From Crotophaga sulcirostris (taxonomy: Eukaryota; Chordata; Aves; Cuculiformes; Crotophagidae): a stretch of 64,000 bases of DNA. Positions 38,721 to 52,620 of the stretch are shown piece after piece. The stretch lies in the NCBI GenBank assembly GCA_013397455.1, contig VYZB01000120.1, forward strand, positions 1,399,461-1,463,460, given 5' to 3'. Below the pieces are notes generated by a model that saw only the letters and a program-made list of their open reading frames with translations, was not told the origin of the DNA and did no database searches. Made by a program: the position numbers and the translations under genes. Within the stretch, counting starts at the first letter, position 1. Each line of letters begins with the position of its first letter.

Positions 38721-41700
38721 CCTCTTATTTTTGTTGATCCTTCTACATTGGCTTGACCAAGCTGCTAAGTCAAGCTTGAGCCCTAATGTCAAAGTGACAT
38801 TGCTCATCTGCCTTATAATGTGCCTGGTCAGCATTGTTGAGCAGTTTGCCATCACAGTATTGAGGGCAGTAGACACCCTTTAGAAAAGGCTTCCCACAGT
38901 CAATAACCACCAGTAACTGTAAGAGAACTTCTGCATCTGTGAGACACAATTATCCCTTAGTTCACCATGTCTGATTTGCTACTCTTCATCTCTGTGTTGA
39001 GCATGTACAGAAAGCCCTCTGCTTTTACTCTCTGGGTAGAGTTTAGTTCTTTTTTCATTAAAAACATCCCTCTAGCTAAATAAATGAGATTTCATTAGAA
39101 TCTTGATAGATGTTCATTTGGTAGGGGTCACAGTCATGATACTATACAACTATTTTCCCTGCACCTAAAACATAGTTCCCTCAAGCTACAAAGCTTAGAT
39201 CTGAACCCACTGTGCTGGGAAATCTAAACCCCATCCATATTTTTGAATTCAAAATTGTGCTTTAGAAAAGTGTTGTTACGGACCAAGCTGAGACGCTACA
39301 CCCCTACAGCATCCAGTATCAGTAGCTTTGCAACTGGGCCTTTGCTGAAGATGATTCTCCCATCTGATGCTGAAACATGCAACTGTGAAAAGGCTTATAT
39401 ACTTAAGAAACAATTATAGCTAGTGATGCAGAAATAATTCCCATGCCAAAAAATATTTCAGAAATTAGGAGAAAATATAACTCAATTTTGATTATAATTA
39501 CGCTTCCTGTGGTTAGTTAAATGTTTTCTCATTTGCCCTTTCGTTCTACCAGTGTAATCAGTCACCTGGTTCTTTATGAACTGTACACCATGGTATACAC
39601 ACAAAAACTGGCTGGAGATAGTCTCAGGACCAGCTTCTGCAAATGTGATGCCCCAGGCATGAAATAAGCATGGGAACATACATATTAAGAATAATAATAA
39701 TAGTAGTAATTAAAGAACAAAGCTTAGCTCCACTTTATTGCTTTAAACTAATGTAGTTATTATATTGAGCAACAGGACTTTTAATTTCTAATTACAGTAT
39801 TTATTTTCCTAAACAGATTTCAAAGTTGTTGCAAAAACCTGGATAATTGTTTCACATGAGCAAATTGTTTCACATAATAAGACTAAATAAACAATGTTCA
39901 TTGGATTATACAAAACTATGTAATTATTTAGAAAAACAAAAATGAATCAATAGTTTACAATTCCGAGCCTTTAGAGAAGGAACTATTTTCGAATTTTCTT
40001 ATTAAAGTGGAAGGATTGTTCATAACTTGTAAAATTCAGACTTGAATTAGTTCGGAGAGCTGCTTGCAAACCAGATCCATATTTGCAACAAACATAAAAA
40101 CTCTAAGGAACATTTTTCACTGCTTAAAAAACCCTCTACTTTTGAGTATAAGACTTTTTAGTGAGATTTTATTTTCCTTTAAAGAGAAAGAAAATGCTGG
40201 CAGGGAGGTTAAAACTTCTCCAAATCTTTCTGCATTTGGTTCCATTTGATTCCAGCTTCTCTGCTTTGCAGGATGAATCAATAAAACATATTCACACTTT
40301 CAAGAGAACACAGAAATGGAGCAGTTCCAGCAAGTACCCCATTTACTACCAGTAGGTAAATTAAGATAGGTGTTTGTGATTAGGTGCTTTGTGTAGGCTC
40401 TCAGTGAAGCTCACCAGAAGTTCATTAGCGCTGCTCTAATTCCAAGACTATCAACTGCATTCCCACTTAAACACTGTATTCAACCTGTACTGAAAATGAA
40501 ATGCGATATATGATTCGGGTTTTGCTGTGGATTTCTTTTGCTGGGAGTTGCACAGAGAGGGTAGGATAGCATCTACTCCTACTGCTGCTATGGTTAACAT
40601 TTTGCTGTGCAGTTCTAAGTACTTTCTCCTATGCTGTTCTTCTCTTTAAGCATCCAAACAGCATTTTACCCTGAAATGTATCCTAGATCAAGACATTGAT
40701 CTTCCATTGTGTTTTGTCACTTTGAGACTGGAGACAAATGAAACCTTTTTTTTATTTAACCTTTAACTGTTAGCTGGCATGAGAGTAGCATCATAAAATC
40801 ACGCCAACTATTCCCTAGGTAACTGTATGTATTTGTGTATCGACATGTGTTCCTTTCAATACATTATAAGTATTAACCAGCTGTTCTCTTTTCTAAGTAC
40901 AGGGAATACAAGCAATACTCTAAATGTTGATATTGTCACATCTAATTGCCCAAACTAAACCTGACAGTCTTCCAGGGAAGTGCACTGCAGGTATCACTAC
41001 ATATGCTCACTGAGGGATGTTTAGTGAACAGTCAAAACAGAGCGTGGAAAGGCAGAAAACACTGGTGTTCCTGCCTAGGCTTTAAATACCACTGACTTCA
41101 TCAAAAAAAATGATTGCAAAATTTTGAGCAACTGGCCTGCAATTTGCAATTCTTTTTCAAAATTTCAAGAAATGCAATATCTTATAGACAATTTTATTTG
41201 GGAGGTGTACATGACAAAGGCATGCATCCTCTAGAAATCCAGGCATGTTTTACAACTAACAGTTCTGTAAAAAATAGGCATGTTTCAGAGCCAGAAATCC
41301 GTGAGCACAAACAGTCCCAGACAATTTATGATTCTGCACCATAAATAGCTGGTCCATAATTCATTGACAGAGACTTAATGAGAATATTTGTAACTAATAC
41401 TCATAAGAAAGATAAGGGGTGGTATAATGCGGTTTATACCTTCCTACAATACTTTTCAAGGACAGCAGGGAAAGCTTCTTGACAGCAAAAAGCAACAAGA
41501 AATATTGCACTGACCTACCGATTTCCTGCATTCCCATCAAAGTAATCCATGTGTAGAGACATTAAAGAACAATTTGTCCCAACTGACAGTTTCCAAATAA
41601 CTAGACGCCTTTTAATTGCTGGCATCATTAACCTTAATAGTATAATTGTGTAGCTCCAAATAATAATAATAGTAATATAATTTCCCCTCACTTCCAAATT

Positions 41701-44700
41701 GTTCAGCAAAACTAGAAAAAAAATGATCCGCAGAATGAATTGTAAGAAGGAAGAGAAAGAGGAAAAAGTTCCTAACAGATAAAACCAGGAACTTTATCAG
41801 TTTAATCTGTCACAGCTCACAACCTTTAAGAAGTAAGTATCTGCAGGTAAACTTCTTTCGACAAGTAATAAATATTAATAATTGCCAACTGCCTATAGGT
41901 TTTAAGTGACCTTTTCAAACAACATGTCAGGTCTCCCCGTTCTGAGGACACACTGTGGAACATCGTATAAAAACAGCATTGTCTTGAATGATTCATTCCT
42001 GTGCACACCCAGACTTCAGCAACGCTACCTGCTAGAGCAATCTCTACTGAAGACATGTTGACATACTCTATTATTGATAAGTTTAACCACGCATACAAAA
42101 AAAGGACATATGTCCCCTCTCCCTAAACAGCCAAAAAAGCCTTTCCCACCTAGTCTGTAGTTTCTGAGACACACAAGGTTGGGTCTGGTCACCACAAGCT
42201 GCCTCTGCACTCAAAAGAGAGGGGAAGACAACTCTAAAAGGCAATTCAGATTCAATGATGTGAATCCTTAGTCTGTACCTAGTTGGCAACGAGATGCATT
42301 CAGATTAGAATCAGCTATTGTGTTTTAAACAGAATACAACATGTGAAAGGAAAGAAAAATTAATTTTGTGAGACAAATCTGACTCGATAATTGTCATTAG
42401 TATAAATAACCAAACTAGTCTATTGGTTTTTTGCCATAGTCATCTTCATGGAAAGGGAAGAGCCCAATAGATGGATCATTTTGTTTTGCATTAGGGAGTT
42501 CAATGTAGCACATAAACATCTGGGTAAAGAACACCAGCCTTCACAGGGAGACAGTTCCTCAGTGCTTAAACACATGCATAAGTGCTGTATTAAATATGAA
42601 TCCTATGCTTTGCAGTTCTCTATGCCAGTGAAAAACACAGAATTAAATGATATAACCTGAATATTAATCTCTGGGAGAAAACCTCATTAGAAGCAAAGAC
42701 TCAGGTAGAATAGCCTCCTGGATAACATATGAGGCTGGTCCTTGGCCCTGTTCCTACTTCGGCCATTGTGATACTTTTGTAGTTGTCCTTTGCCAGGCTC
42801 TTCACCATCTTTTGACTCTTTCCTCACACACAAAACAGGGATAATGATTCTTAGCTCCTTTAGGTAGTGCTTTGTGAAAGAATTGATAAAAAGCTAATCA
42901 CTACAATGAGGTTTTCTATAGTAATTATAATTGTCCTGAAAGACAGAAAGGTACACAAAGAGGGTAGTCCCTAAGATTTGACCTGTAAAGTATGCTTCCC
43001 AGAAATAATTATTTAATGAAAGCGTTGTTTCTTAAATGCTAAAAGTTCAACAAAGCAGTAAGATTACAAAACTTGTGATTCTCATACCTTCAGTTCTGCA
43101 TTAGGTACACTAATTTTTCAGTGAGGAGTCGCATCCAACAGCAGTGAACACTTTCCTTGGAACCTATATTCTCTGATGAGCTATAGTACAGTTTCCTCTG
43201 CAAACATATTTCTGGGGAACAGGCCAAGATTGTTTTGCTTGAAATCCTGACTGATTCCTATAATATCCTTATACTGCCATGTTTGAGTTTGGTCTGACCC
43301 ACGCTGGGGTTTCTGTGTCTACCTTGTTCTGCTGTGCTACAGCAGGCAATAGCTATTCTCCACAAATCTTTTTTTCCTGAAGCAGAGTATAACGTGACCA
43401 GTAAAGTTAGATAGGTGTACTGGTGTACCTTCAGATGTGCTATTTTAATTCTTTTGACAAAGGTGCTAAGCTTCAAAGTTAGCCCCAGACATACTTAATG
43501 CCCTGAATAGAAAAGTTACTGAGTGGTCTGAGGACACGTGTATGCACTATCTCAAGTATTTTGAAATTTACTACTTTTGCTAAATATTGCATTTTCCTCC
43601 CCACTCAATGCTCAGAGATGATGCTTATGTAGGAATATTGTATTCTGGGACAGATCTAGCAAAAATCAAGAGGATTTGATTATTTGATTTTTGAAAAAAC
43701 AAAACACCAACCCAAAACTCGAGTAACAGATGTTTCTGCAAAGCCTCAGCTCTAGCAAAGCTATCTCTGGTGCACTACGAACATTCTTGTTGAAAGAGAC
43801 ATTCAGACACTGTAGCTCTCAAAAGGTGACTTGCTGAGATCTAGGTAGCAGGAGTATTACATGTGGAACTCCCAGCAGAAAAGTGGAAAGCTTGAGACAT
43901 CCCATAGACAAACAGTAGCAATCATGTCATCAATCATCTCCAAATTTTATCCAATCCACTCTCATAAACTGTTATTTAATATGGCTTTGTCTGAAGAGAT
44001 AGTTCCTAGGAGAGCTCCTGCTTCCAAATAGGGAAAGAAAAAACAGATCTGTTGTTAATCTTTCATAGTAAGAAAACAAGATTGAACTAACAAAATACAA
44101 TTATCAGATCTGTCCTGTGTAGTGAAATCCAGCCAAGTCTGCTGCTTTAAAACTTTCTGCATTTTTGTTAATGCCAACTTTTGCCTTTCTCTTGCCTTTT
44201 CATAAATTCCAAATTATTCCCTTTTTAGTTGCATGGTTTAGGTATTCTCTTAGGATAACTGGATATGAACATTGGGACATAAATGTTCCTCTGTAAAAAT
44301 CGCTAGAAAGGTGGGCAGATTGCATTTTTACTTTGCCACGATAATCCTCTTTTGTCTTATCTTCTCTATAGAAAGTCTTAGGGCTATGAGAAGAAAATCA
44401 TCAGAAAGAAACACTAAGGTTGTCTCTATAAAATGCTGATATCAGCAGACTTTGTGTACAAGGAGGTGATATTTTCACCCATTAATACCTCAACCAATTA
44501 TTATTGCTTTTTGCCACCTATAAAAGTTAACTCTTAATTTTAGGGTGCACACTAGCAGTTATGTATTGGCAAGTAGCTGTATAAACTGTATTTGCTACAT
44601 GCTGCATAGTAAAAATGCTGACATTTCTCGGGAACGATTCACTACACTCACAGGCCTCTGTGTTACATCTGAAGTTTGGAGATCTTGTTTATTAGGTCGT

Positions 44701-45993
44701 GACAGTTGTGGCCAAGCTTTCCTTCAGAATGCACCCTAAGAGTGAAAGCATACCAAGATCATAGGCAAGCTTTATAAAAAAATTACTGCTGTAGAAGAGA
44801 TAGAAGAGAAAAAAACGTTCAGCTGCTAAACTCACATAAGACTCTAGTGAATATCATCTTAAACAAGCTCATCTACTCTTTTGGGACCTCTGAACTGAAA
44901 AAGTTTCTTAATTCTGTAAGGGATCACATAAAAGGAACTCTGGTGGCATAATCAAGATCAAAAAATACCTACTCTGTGTAAATGAAGATGATACCATAAC
45001 TAGTATTAGTTAAAAACAAATTTCTGGCAGTTACAGTGACCAATGAACAGTTCTGTTACTGCTGTGCTTTAAAAAGCTAGTAAAACTAAGACTTTAAAAG
45101 GGAGGTTACAAACAGCATTGAATATTGTACACTTTCAGGAGCTCTTGCTTGATTTGATAAAAGCTCAACAACAGTTTCTCTCCAGATCACAGCAATGGAT
45201 TATTTGATTGGAGCAAGAGTAATTCTGAGAGTCATGTCTTCTGCCTTTGGGTCTCTGTTTGCTCATTAAAGCTCCAAAGGATTATTCCACATTGCTCTTC
45301 AGACAGGCCTAAATAATTGTGCCTTTCTGGAAAGTTCATACCAGGAAACAATGGCTATTTATGACACTGACAGAGTCAGACGCAGTAGTTTAAATGATGT
45401 GTTACGGATTGATAATTTACTTTTGCCATTGTAACTAGATTTTTCCAACTTCTTTTCTCCTTTGATTGTCATGTATCAGTTTATACACATACACATATTT
45501 ACACTCTTGTGAAGAAGTACAGTTTACATTTTGGTGTTTAATGGATGAAAGCCTTCTTCAAACAACAAGGCAGATGTGCTGTAGTCTTCTTTACTTAAGC
45601 CAACCAGATAGTCACATTATCCAACTCACTGAACTGTTCCTACATAACACAGAAAGAAAAGATTGATAAAACTGTCACAGAGAAAATTATGATAAAAGAG
45701 TAGTTAAAAAGGGGTTACTGCCTCAAGTTGTGTCCAAGATAAGGAATTACGTTCATTTACTGCAATCACTTATAGTATTAAACTGTGCAGCTGTGATGTG
45801 TCCTGCTAGTTTCACGCTCCCTCAGTAACTCCATGTTGACTGGAACTTTGAGGGAAGGTACCTCACTCCCCATCCAAGCCAGTAAATAGCAAACAACTCA
45901 TAGTCCCAAATGGAAGGCCCCCATTTTTGAAACCAAGCATCTCTTTTCCTATGAGAGGAAAAGACTTGCAGGTTGGAGAACTAAAACTACAGC

Positions 45994-45999
45994 TTTAAT
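45994..45999 (-). terminator. LTR poly(A) signal (ATTAAA)
   Basis: ATTAAA on the minus strand lies about 260 bases after the TATA box, where the LTR poly(A) signal is expected. It could in principle give premature poly(A) within the HS6ST3 intron, because it has the same orientation. Confidence 0.4.
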
Positions 46000-46258
46000 G
46001 AAATAGTAATAATAAAGAAAATAATAAGAAAATAATAGAACATACACAAATATATGAAATCGTGCCCCCACCCCACCTCTTGATGACTATGCGTCACCAC
46101 AAATGCTGCAAAGCAGACAAGAGGGAAAGGGTCTGAAGCTAGGAGGAAGCTGGGCTCAGGAATTGGATTCAGAAACACACGGATCAGGGGTAAACAGACA
46201 GATGAGGTCCTGGACATTGGCCATTAAAGAACAGAGTCAGACCCTCGTGATCTCTCAG

Positions 46259-46265
46259 TTTTATA
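46259..46265 (-). promoter_or_regulatory. LTR TATA box (TATAAAA)
   Basis: TATAAAA on the minus strand occurs at the expected place in the LTR, between the U3-like text and the R-like region. Transcription from it would start near 46230 and run left, in the direction of HS6ST3. Whether it still works is unknown. Confidence 0.5.
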
Positions 46266-46500
46266 CCGAGTATGACATATGGGATGGAATTCTCTGTTGG
46301 TCAGTTTGGGGTCACCTGTCCTGTCCACCCCTTCCTGCAAGTGCAACCTTTTTCACCTCTTTGACTTCTGGTACTCCACTAGCTCGAGGACAGCCTTGGT
46401 TACTATAGGAATAAGTATAAGCATTGGCCTTTCTGCATACCAGTGCTCCTTGTTATCACTTCTAGAGATAGTCTGAAAAACATGCAATTAACTTTCTAAA

Positions 46501-49500
46501 AATGAAGTTACTTAGATGAGACTTATATGAAGTTAGAAATCTAATTCTACTTTAGCTCAAACCACAACAGAGAGCTTTCCTTCTTCTAAGAAGCAGCAGG
46601 TCACTAACACGATGAATTGTAGAGCTGAACAAGAATGAATTGCATTGGAAATTGTGGCTCAAGTAGCAGTCAGGATCCTTAAGAAAAACTTAGTAGGTCT
46701 AACAGCAGGCATGAAACGCTCATCTGTCCAACATACAAAGGATTCCTATAAAAACATCTGCCAACCCTTGGAGCTTGGATCACACAGAGAAATAATGTAA
46801 GAAAAATTAAGTGGACCTGCTCTTTCAAAATTTATTCACTCCAATCTTCTGTTCCTGCTTCCATTTTTTTTCTTCTAGAAAATACATCTAAGCCAAAAGG
46901 GAAGAATTCATTTTTATGGGCCAGTGTGACCTGGTTTGGTTTAAAAGCTTCTACTTTGTAACAAGCATGGTAAAAAAAACACACAATGTGGTTCCTGTTT
47001 ACTTAATGCACTGTTCCCCCAGGAATTCTGGTGCTGTCATAAATATAATTTCTTGCTTTTATTGCTTTGGATATATTTCCCTTTTTCAATAATTCTAACA
47101 GAACTAAATTGTTTACATAAATTTTGTCTTATTTCCACTAATGTTACCAATCAAGCCTATACGATAGTAAGCAGTGTCAACATTTTTATGAACATTGTTC
47201 CTCTAATAACAGTGCAGGTGGCACTTTGGCCTTCTGAAATAGACCAAAAATTAGACCGTTAGGGGAAGAAATATCTGGCACTTATATGTATTAGGCATAA
47301 ACACTTATATTTTTTTATGGCTGCTGACAGCCTAACAAATGGAGCAGAGGGCTAGCCAGCTCCTGTGCAACTCCCCACACTGTGGAAGTCCACAGGTTCC
47401 CCTTGTCACAAAGATGCAGTGGTGGGGGATGAAACTTTCCTGGAATGCACAGATGAGACACGGCATTTGTTGGAGTAGTTGGGCCAGATCTTTTTTTGAG
47501 ATCTACTGGTCCTTGTGAAGCTGGAAAGGACAAATCTTCATCTCTCTTGCTGTTAGACGTGAATCTTAATCAGGAAGCCTCTATGGCTCCTGGATTACCT
47601 TGTCTACTGTCCTTCTGGAGGTAACCTTGTCTCAGGTGGTCCAAGGCCTGATTACAAGTGTTAGACTACACGTGAATACTCCAACAGTGCCTTAAACTTT
47701 GATTCTTCTTACCATTCAGCAGGAAAGGACTAAACACTACCTTTTTCCCCTGGCATCAAGCATGTCAAAAAGATTAAGTCCTGCTAGGCACGGAAATGTC
47801 TATTTCAAAAGCACATCACTAGTACGTTGGCACTGTCTGAATTATGGTTTGGCAGCAGCACTTATGCACCACAAGGAAGCAACATAAGGCTGAATGGCAG
47901 CATCACATGAATGGCAGAGCTTAGCACCACTGAGGAGCCACATCAAAACTACTGGGAGGAAATCCAGGTACACCAAACAAAAATGTAGTATGTAGCATTG
48001 TCATAATGCCACTATAATTTTCATTTGGAGACCAAGAAGACAGGAAACAATAAGAACAACCACAGCGTTTTTTTCACTCTTTCCAGAAGTCACATTGCTG
48101 CTCCATTTGCTTTTCCTATATTTCACATGAAGCATTGTGTCATGTCCAAGACCCTCATGAGAATTCCTGACTTCTTGGATGAAAATCTGGAAAAAGAAAT
48201 TCTTACTGCATGACACTAGCAATCCTTTTATGGGTCTTTCTCTAGGGAGGAAAATAATTTTTATTCTTTCCCAAATATTTATGTAGCTTTCCACCTTCCT
48301 ATCATAGGCAAACACCTTTAACTCTGGGTCAGTGTGCTCAAATCTAGGCACGCTTAAGTTTATGCCTACTGCTATACAGTGTCTCGTTTAAGTATTTTGC
48401 TTCTTAGTAGTAGATAAACTCCTTACAATAGGTCTAATTTCCTAAGACTAGACTTACTCCCTACTCCTAAACAATATTTTCAGCAGTAGTTCAGACTACT
48501 TCATCAATTGGCTAACCACAATTTCACGCTTCCTTCTGTGACTTCCTCAGTTCCAAAACACCTGCAGGAATTAAGACCCTACTGTGGATGGGGCAGAGGG
48601 GGACTGAAAACAAAGGATGTTCTTTCAAAAGAGTTTAATGGCCCCAAAGAGGGCAGAAGGAGAAATGGCTTCTCCTCCAGCTCACAGGTTGAAATACTAC
48701 CACCAAAGTAGTGTGAACACAGAGCTTGAAATTCTCATTTAGTTCCCTACGTGAAGTCTCCTTATCCTTGACTTGAGAAGAGCAAGATGAATTTCACTAA
48801 TGGAGAATTTCAGGACAGTGCTTGATGCATACTGGCTTTATAATTAAAAATATACTACTGAAGAAAAGATGGTCATAAAATGTTGCCTCGGGCTATATCT
48901 AATGCATGATGTTGTTTTAGTTTCCTCCTTACATTATATTTTTATCATCAACCCAGGGAGTTCATTAAATCTGTAAAGCTGTTGGAAGTTATCTGACAGC
49001 AGATTGTATTACTAGAGAGAACTATCGATTCAGGCTACTCGATCCCATTACAACACACTTCCATAAAGCTTGCAAGAGGCAGCAATCTGTTGCTCCTGCA
49101 CTGACTACAGTTATTTCTCATGGATGGAATAATGAAATGTTTTCTGATGTATAATCATGACAGATTTTATCTGGAATGAATAACACAAGTAAAAGTCAGT
49201 CATAAAATATAGCATGGCTGGAATCAAAGGAAGCAAACTCCTCTGCTCTTCTATCAGACTGACAAATAACTAACACATTGTGCAGCTCCTTGTATATGAC
49301 ATTAAATCTCAATCAGTTGTTTTCCTACTGTGAGATTAAAATGGAATTATTTATCTGGAATATCAAAAAGGGCACTGCATCATGAACTCTAAACTTCTTG
49401 TTTTGATGCAGCATCTTTCCCAATAAAGACTAAAAAATGTCAAATGGACTCCCTCCACACTGAAGAACTCATATATGAAACTTTCACCAAGGCAGCGAGC

Positions 49501-50777
49501 CACCACTTGAATCTTAAAAATAATTATTAAACAGGGCTCGTGTCATATATAGTTCCCATAACTGGAATTCATTAGCCTGAAATTCACAAGGAGGAACTCA
49601 GCTTAAGCATATTTGCAACATGAAGGACTCAGAGGAACTCTTTCAGCAGGTTTTACATAATCAAATATAAAATTATACGTACCAGTTTATATTATTATAT
49701 TGACAACTGTCAGAATTATATCCCACCAAAGCAGTGTCATACTTTCATATGATAATTTCAATACTTATAATTTAATCAAATTTGCATGTTTGGTGCTGAG
49801 ACTTTTAAAGGCTAGTATGTCGTCAAAGGTGGGTTTTTTTCTGGGGACTTGGTGTTAGAGTTAAAAAAGAAATCTCTATGATTCCTACTATCTGGGTCAC
49901 ATATAAGAATTTAGAATTCACTTTGTGGAAAAGCCTGAACATGATTATTCTTTGGAGCAACAAACCACACCTTAGCTGCTTCTCTAGTGTCAGGAGCACG
50001 TTGAGGTATTATCCAAATTTAGCCAAGTTATACCACTTCTATAAAACAGTTCACGCGTGCTGATACTTGCAGGACTGACTACGTTGGGGAGGGAAGGGCA
50101 GTGGCAGAAAAAGATCAAGGGAAGACTAGGAGCATGCTTCTACTCAGAAATTAAATTTTAGGGACCTCTCCTCCTGGCAGGAGACAGACCCGACTAAGTG
50201 AGAACCTCACAGTCCTTCAGCCTGGCTGATGGTCCACTCACTAGCAAAGAGTTACTTGCTGCCTCAGGAATTGATAAGATCTGGTCCCTGCTGTGGTTGC
50301 AAAGAAGTTTTCTCCTGCACATGATTTCTGTGTGACAGTTTGTGTCAGGTGTTGTATTTTGGCACCTTGTGCCACCTTCTCACTGCCCCATACCCAGCAC
50401 ACTTTTTAATATGTAAATTAAAAACACTAAGATGGCACAGTACAACCGGTGAATGAAGAATTCTGCATCCCACAGCTCAGCCACCTCATAACACAGATTT
50501 GGTGCTTCTGCATTATCTCACTATAATAACAAAATAAGATGTTGTCATGGTGAATATACATAATAGGCATCTGTCAGTCTAACATCTGGATTATAAGTCA
50601 TACACATGAAAGAACTAAAGTAAAACAGCATGAAACAGCCTTACCTCTGGCAGTTCTTGACATCCACATGCTTAATTTGACACTGTAACAATCTTCTGAA
50701 AGCTTTTTTTTTTCTGCATGCATGCACATCTACCTTTGCTACTACTACAGAGTACTTTGTACTTTCATTGCATAAAA
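46501..50777. other. Intron, no recognised feature
   Basis: About 4.3 kb. Open frames are at most 116 codons and unrecognised. The AT-rich, even text at 48820-49450 and 49540-49800 (with an ATTTGCAT octamer near 49787) could hold conserved non-coding sequence. No repeat was recognised. Confidence 0.5.
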
Positions 50778-51032
50778 TGGTTTTAAGCTGAAAGATGGGA
50801 GATTTAGATTAGGTATTAGGAAGAAATTTTTTTACTATGAGGGTGGTGAGGCACTGGAACAGGGTCCCCAGAGAAGTCGTGGATGCCCCATCCTTGGAGG
50901 TGTTGAAGGCTGGGTCAGATGAGGCTATGAGTAACCTGATCCAGTGGGAGGTGTCCCTGACCATGGCAGGGGAGGGTGGAACTATATGATCTTTAAAGTT
51001 CCTTTGAACCCAAACCATTCTATGATCCTATA
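50778..51032 (+). mobile_element. CR1 LINE 3' tail, sense on plus strand
   Basis: Clear avian CR1 3' end in forward order: TTAGATTAGGTATTAGGAAG, then GAGGGTGGTGAGGCACTGGA, GATGCCCCATCCTTGGAGGT and a final CAAACCATTCTATGATCCTA. About 255 bp are present and relatively little diverged. The 3' terminus with ATTCTATGATCCTATA repeats is intact and the 5' part is truncated. Orientation is opposite to HS6ST3. Confidence 0.93.
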
Positions 51033-52321
51033 AATGTCTGCTCAGTATTGGAATACTGCTAAGAAAAAAAACATGACAAAATGTAATTTATTTTGGAAAA
51101 GGATGCTCTACATATGCACTGTACAAAAGGAATCAAAATGCAGCAGAAGATGTGAGCTTGTGTCATCAACAAGCATGAAAGAACACATATTGTGCATATG
51201 AGTTAAGCCTTGAGCTCCAGTTGCATCCATTAGTTGTGGTTAGAACATGCAAAACCTTTCCACTGTTCTTTGCTGGGGGGATCCCACACTGCAGACTTCC
51301 AAGCAGAGCTCCTCCACTCAGCTACTTCACTTTATGAAATGCATAGGGATAATAATCTGAGAATTCTCCACCTCTATTGATTTTTTTCCAGCAGATTCCA
51401 TGAGGAAAAACAGGCAAACATGCTACAATCACATAATCTGGAAATTACTTTTATAAAGTGCTGTTGAGAGCGTAACAGAACAGAACCAGCAGTCAATAAA
51501 TCAAATGCTACAACTGGACAAGCAAAAGAAAAGAAAATCTGCCATGAAAGACAGTTGGTTGCAGACAGTTCACATATGTTGTATGGCACGGTAAGATCTA
51601 TAATTAGAGACATGTAGAAACCTCCTTTATAAATGTGTGCTTGGATGTTACCAAATCATTTCACAAATGGCTTCATGATACTTTTGCACAGGGTGACTTA
51701 AGAGTTTAGATCACTGTATCAGAGCTTTATTTCTGAAAATTTGACCTCAAACTCAGTAGCTGCTCCCCACTGGGCTTAAGAAATAGCTGAAGATGAAGCA
51801 CAAATAATTCTAGCAGGTCTCCTACCAGCAATAAAGCAAAAGCACATAACATAGTAGATCTTTTCTTGCTATTAAAAATGTCCATTCTTTCCATAATCTC
51901 TGGAATGCCACATTAAATTTTTATTTTATTTTTTTTTGGAATGTTGTTTCTTTGTTTATTAGAGACCAGATAAAAGACAGGAAAATAAAGATGAACTCTC
52001 CCCTTCCCTTCTTCAACAATTAATGATATGGTGTCTCTTTTCTCTCAAAACTGGTAAATAAGTTGGACTGAGAGATGTAATACAGACTACACAGCAAAGA
52101 TATCAGATGTAGACCGGGGTTGAATAAATGGAGCAACAATTAGGAGGAAGATTACTTCACCTCTAAACATTGAATTGATGGGAGCAACAGTAGAAAATCA
52201 CATAGCATTCTGGCATTTTCCTTTTACAAGGAAATAAAATAAAACTGGAGTTAACTAAGTAATGTTCAAATGAGAACTGAGAAAAGGTGTTATAGTGAGG
52301 GACTTATGAAATTAAAACTGT
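51033..52321. other. Intron, no recognised feature
   Basis: About 1.3 kb between a young and an old CR1 copy. Nothing was recognised. Confidence 0.5.
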
Positions 52322-52620
52322 TAGCTTTTCAAAATAAGACCAAGAGGAGATGTGATAACAGCAAAGCTGTACCTTTCAGGGAGAAAATGCCAATATTAAA
52401 GGCCTATTTAATCTAATGGGGAATGACATAACAAGAACCAATGACTACAAGCTGAAGCTAGATAAATTTAAATGAGAATTAATGCCTCTACTTCTAGCAC
52501 AGAGGGTGATTAACCTTTGAAACAAACCACCAAAGGAAGTGCTAGATACTCCATTTATTGAAATTTCAGATGAAGACTATGTGACTTTCTGGAAAATACC
52601 CTTTAATCAAACAGGACAGT
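52322..52620 (+). mobile_element. Ancient CR1/L3-like LINE 3' fragment, sense on plus strand
   Basis: Forward-order matches to the 3' part of old sauropsid CR1 elements: ACCAAGAGGAGATGTGATAA, then ATAACAAGAACCAATGACTA, CAAGCTGAAGCTAGATAAAT, GGGTGATTAACCTTTGAAAC, CCACCAAAGGAAGTGCTAGA and GTGACTTTCTGGAAAATA. The spacing is as expected for that region, but divergence is high. The final 3' terminus is not recognisable. It is clearly older than the copy at 50778. Confidence 0.75.

Larger units (their letters stand above)
30823..45939. other. Intron, long stretch without recognised genes or large repeats
   Basis: About 15 kb containing only low-complexity tracts (33551-33593, an A13 run at 37714-37726, 38624-38720). 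Open frames reach at most 135 codons (37127-37534, plus), and that frame is AT-rich and unrecognised. Blocks at about 31400-31680, 36440-36720, 37080-37480 and 39700-40040 are AT-rich with TAATTA and TTTAAA words and no visible repeats. They are reasonable places to look for conserved non-coding elements, but sequence alone does not show it. Confidence 0.5.
45940..46500 (-). mobile_element. Solo LTR of an avian endogenous retrovirus (ERVL-like), sense on minus strand
   Basis: On the minus strand, GGACAGGTGACCCCAAACTG is followed by ACCAACAGAGAATTCCATCC, then a TATAAAA box and ACTGAGAGATCACGAG. Further on, at the other end, ATTAAAGCTGTAGTTTTAG follows an AT-rich run. Near the right edge GATAACAAGGAGCACTGGT also fits. 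This order (U3, TATA, R, ATTAAA signal) and the wording match LTRs common in bird genomes. No second LTR, gag, pol or env remnant was seen within the window, so it is probably a solo LTR. The boundaries are approximate to tens of bases; the U5 end may reach about 45880. Flanking target-site duplications were not identified. Confidence 0.75.

Noticed and set aside
46103..46408. 101-codon plus-strand frame
   Set aside because: It lies within the LTR, antisense to it, and has no relation to retroviral proteins.
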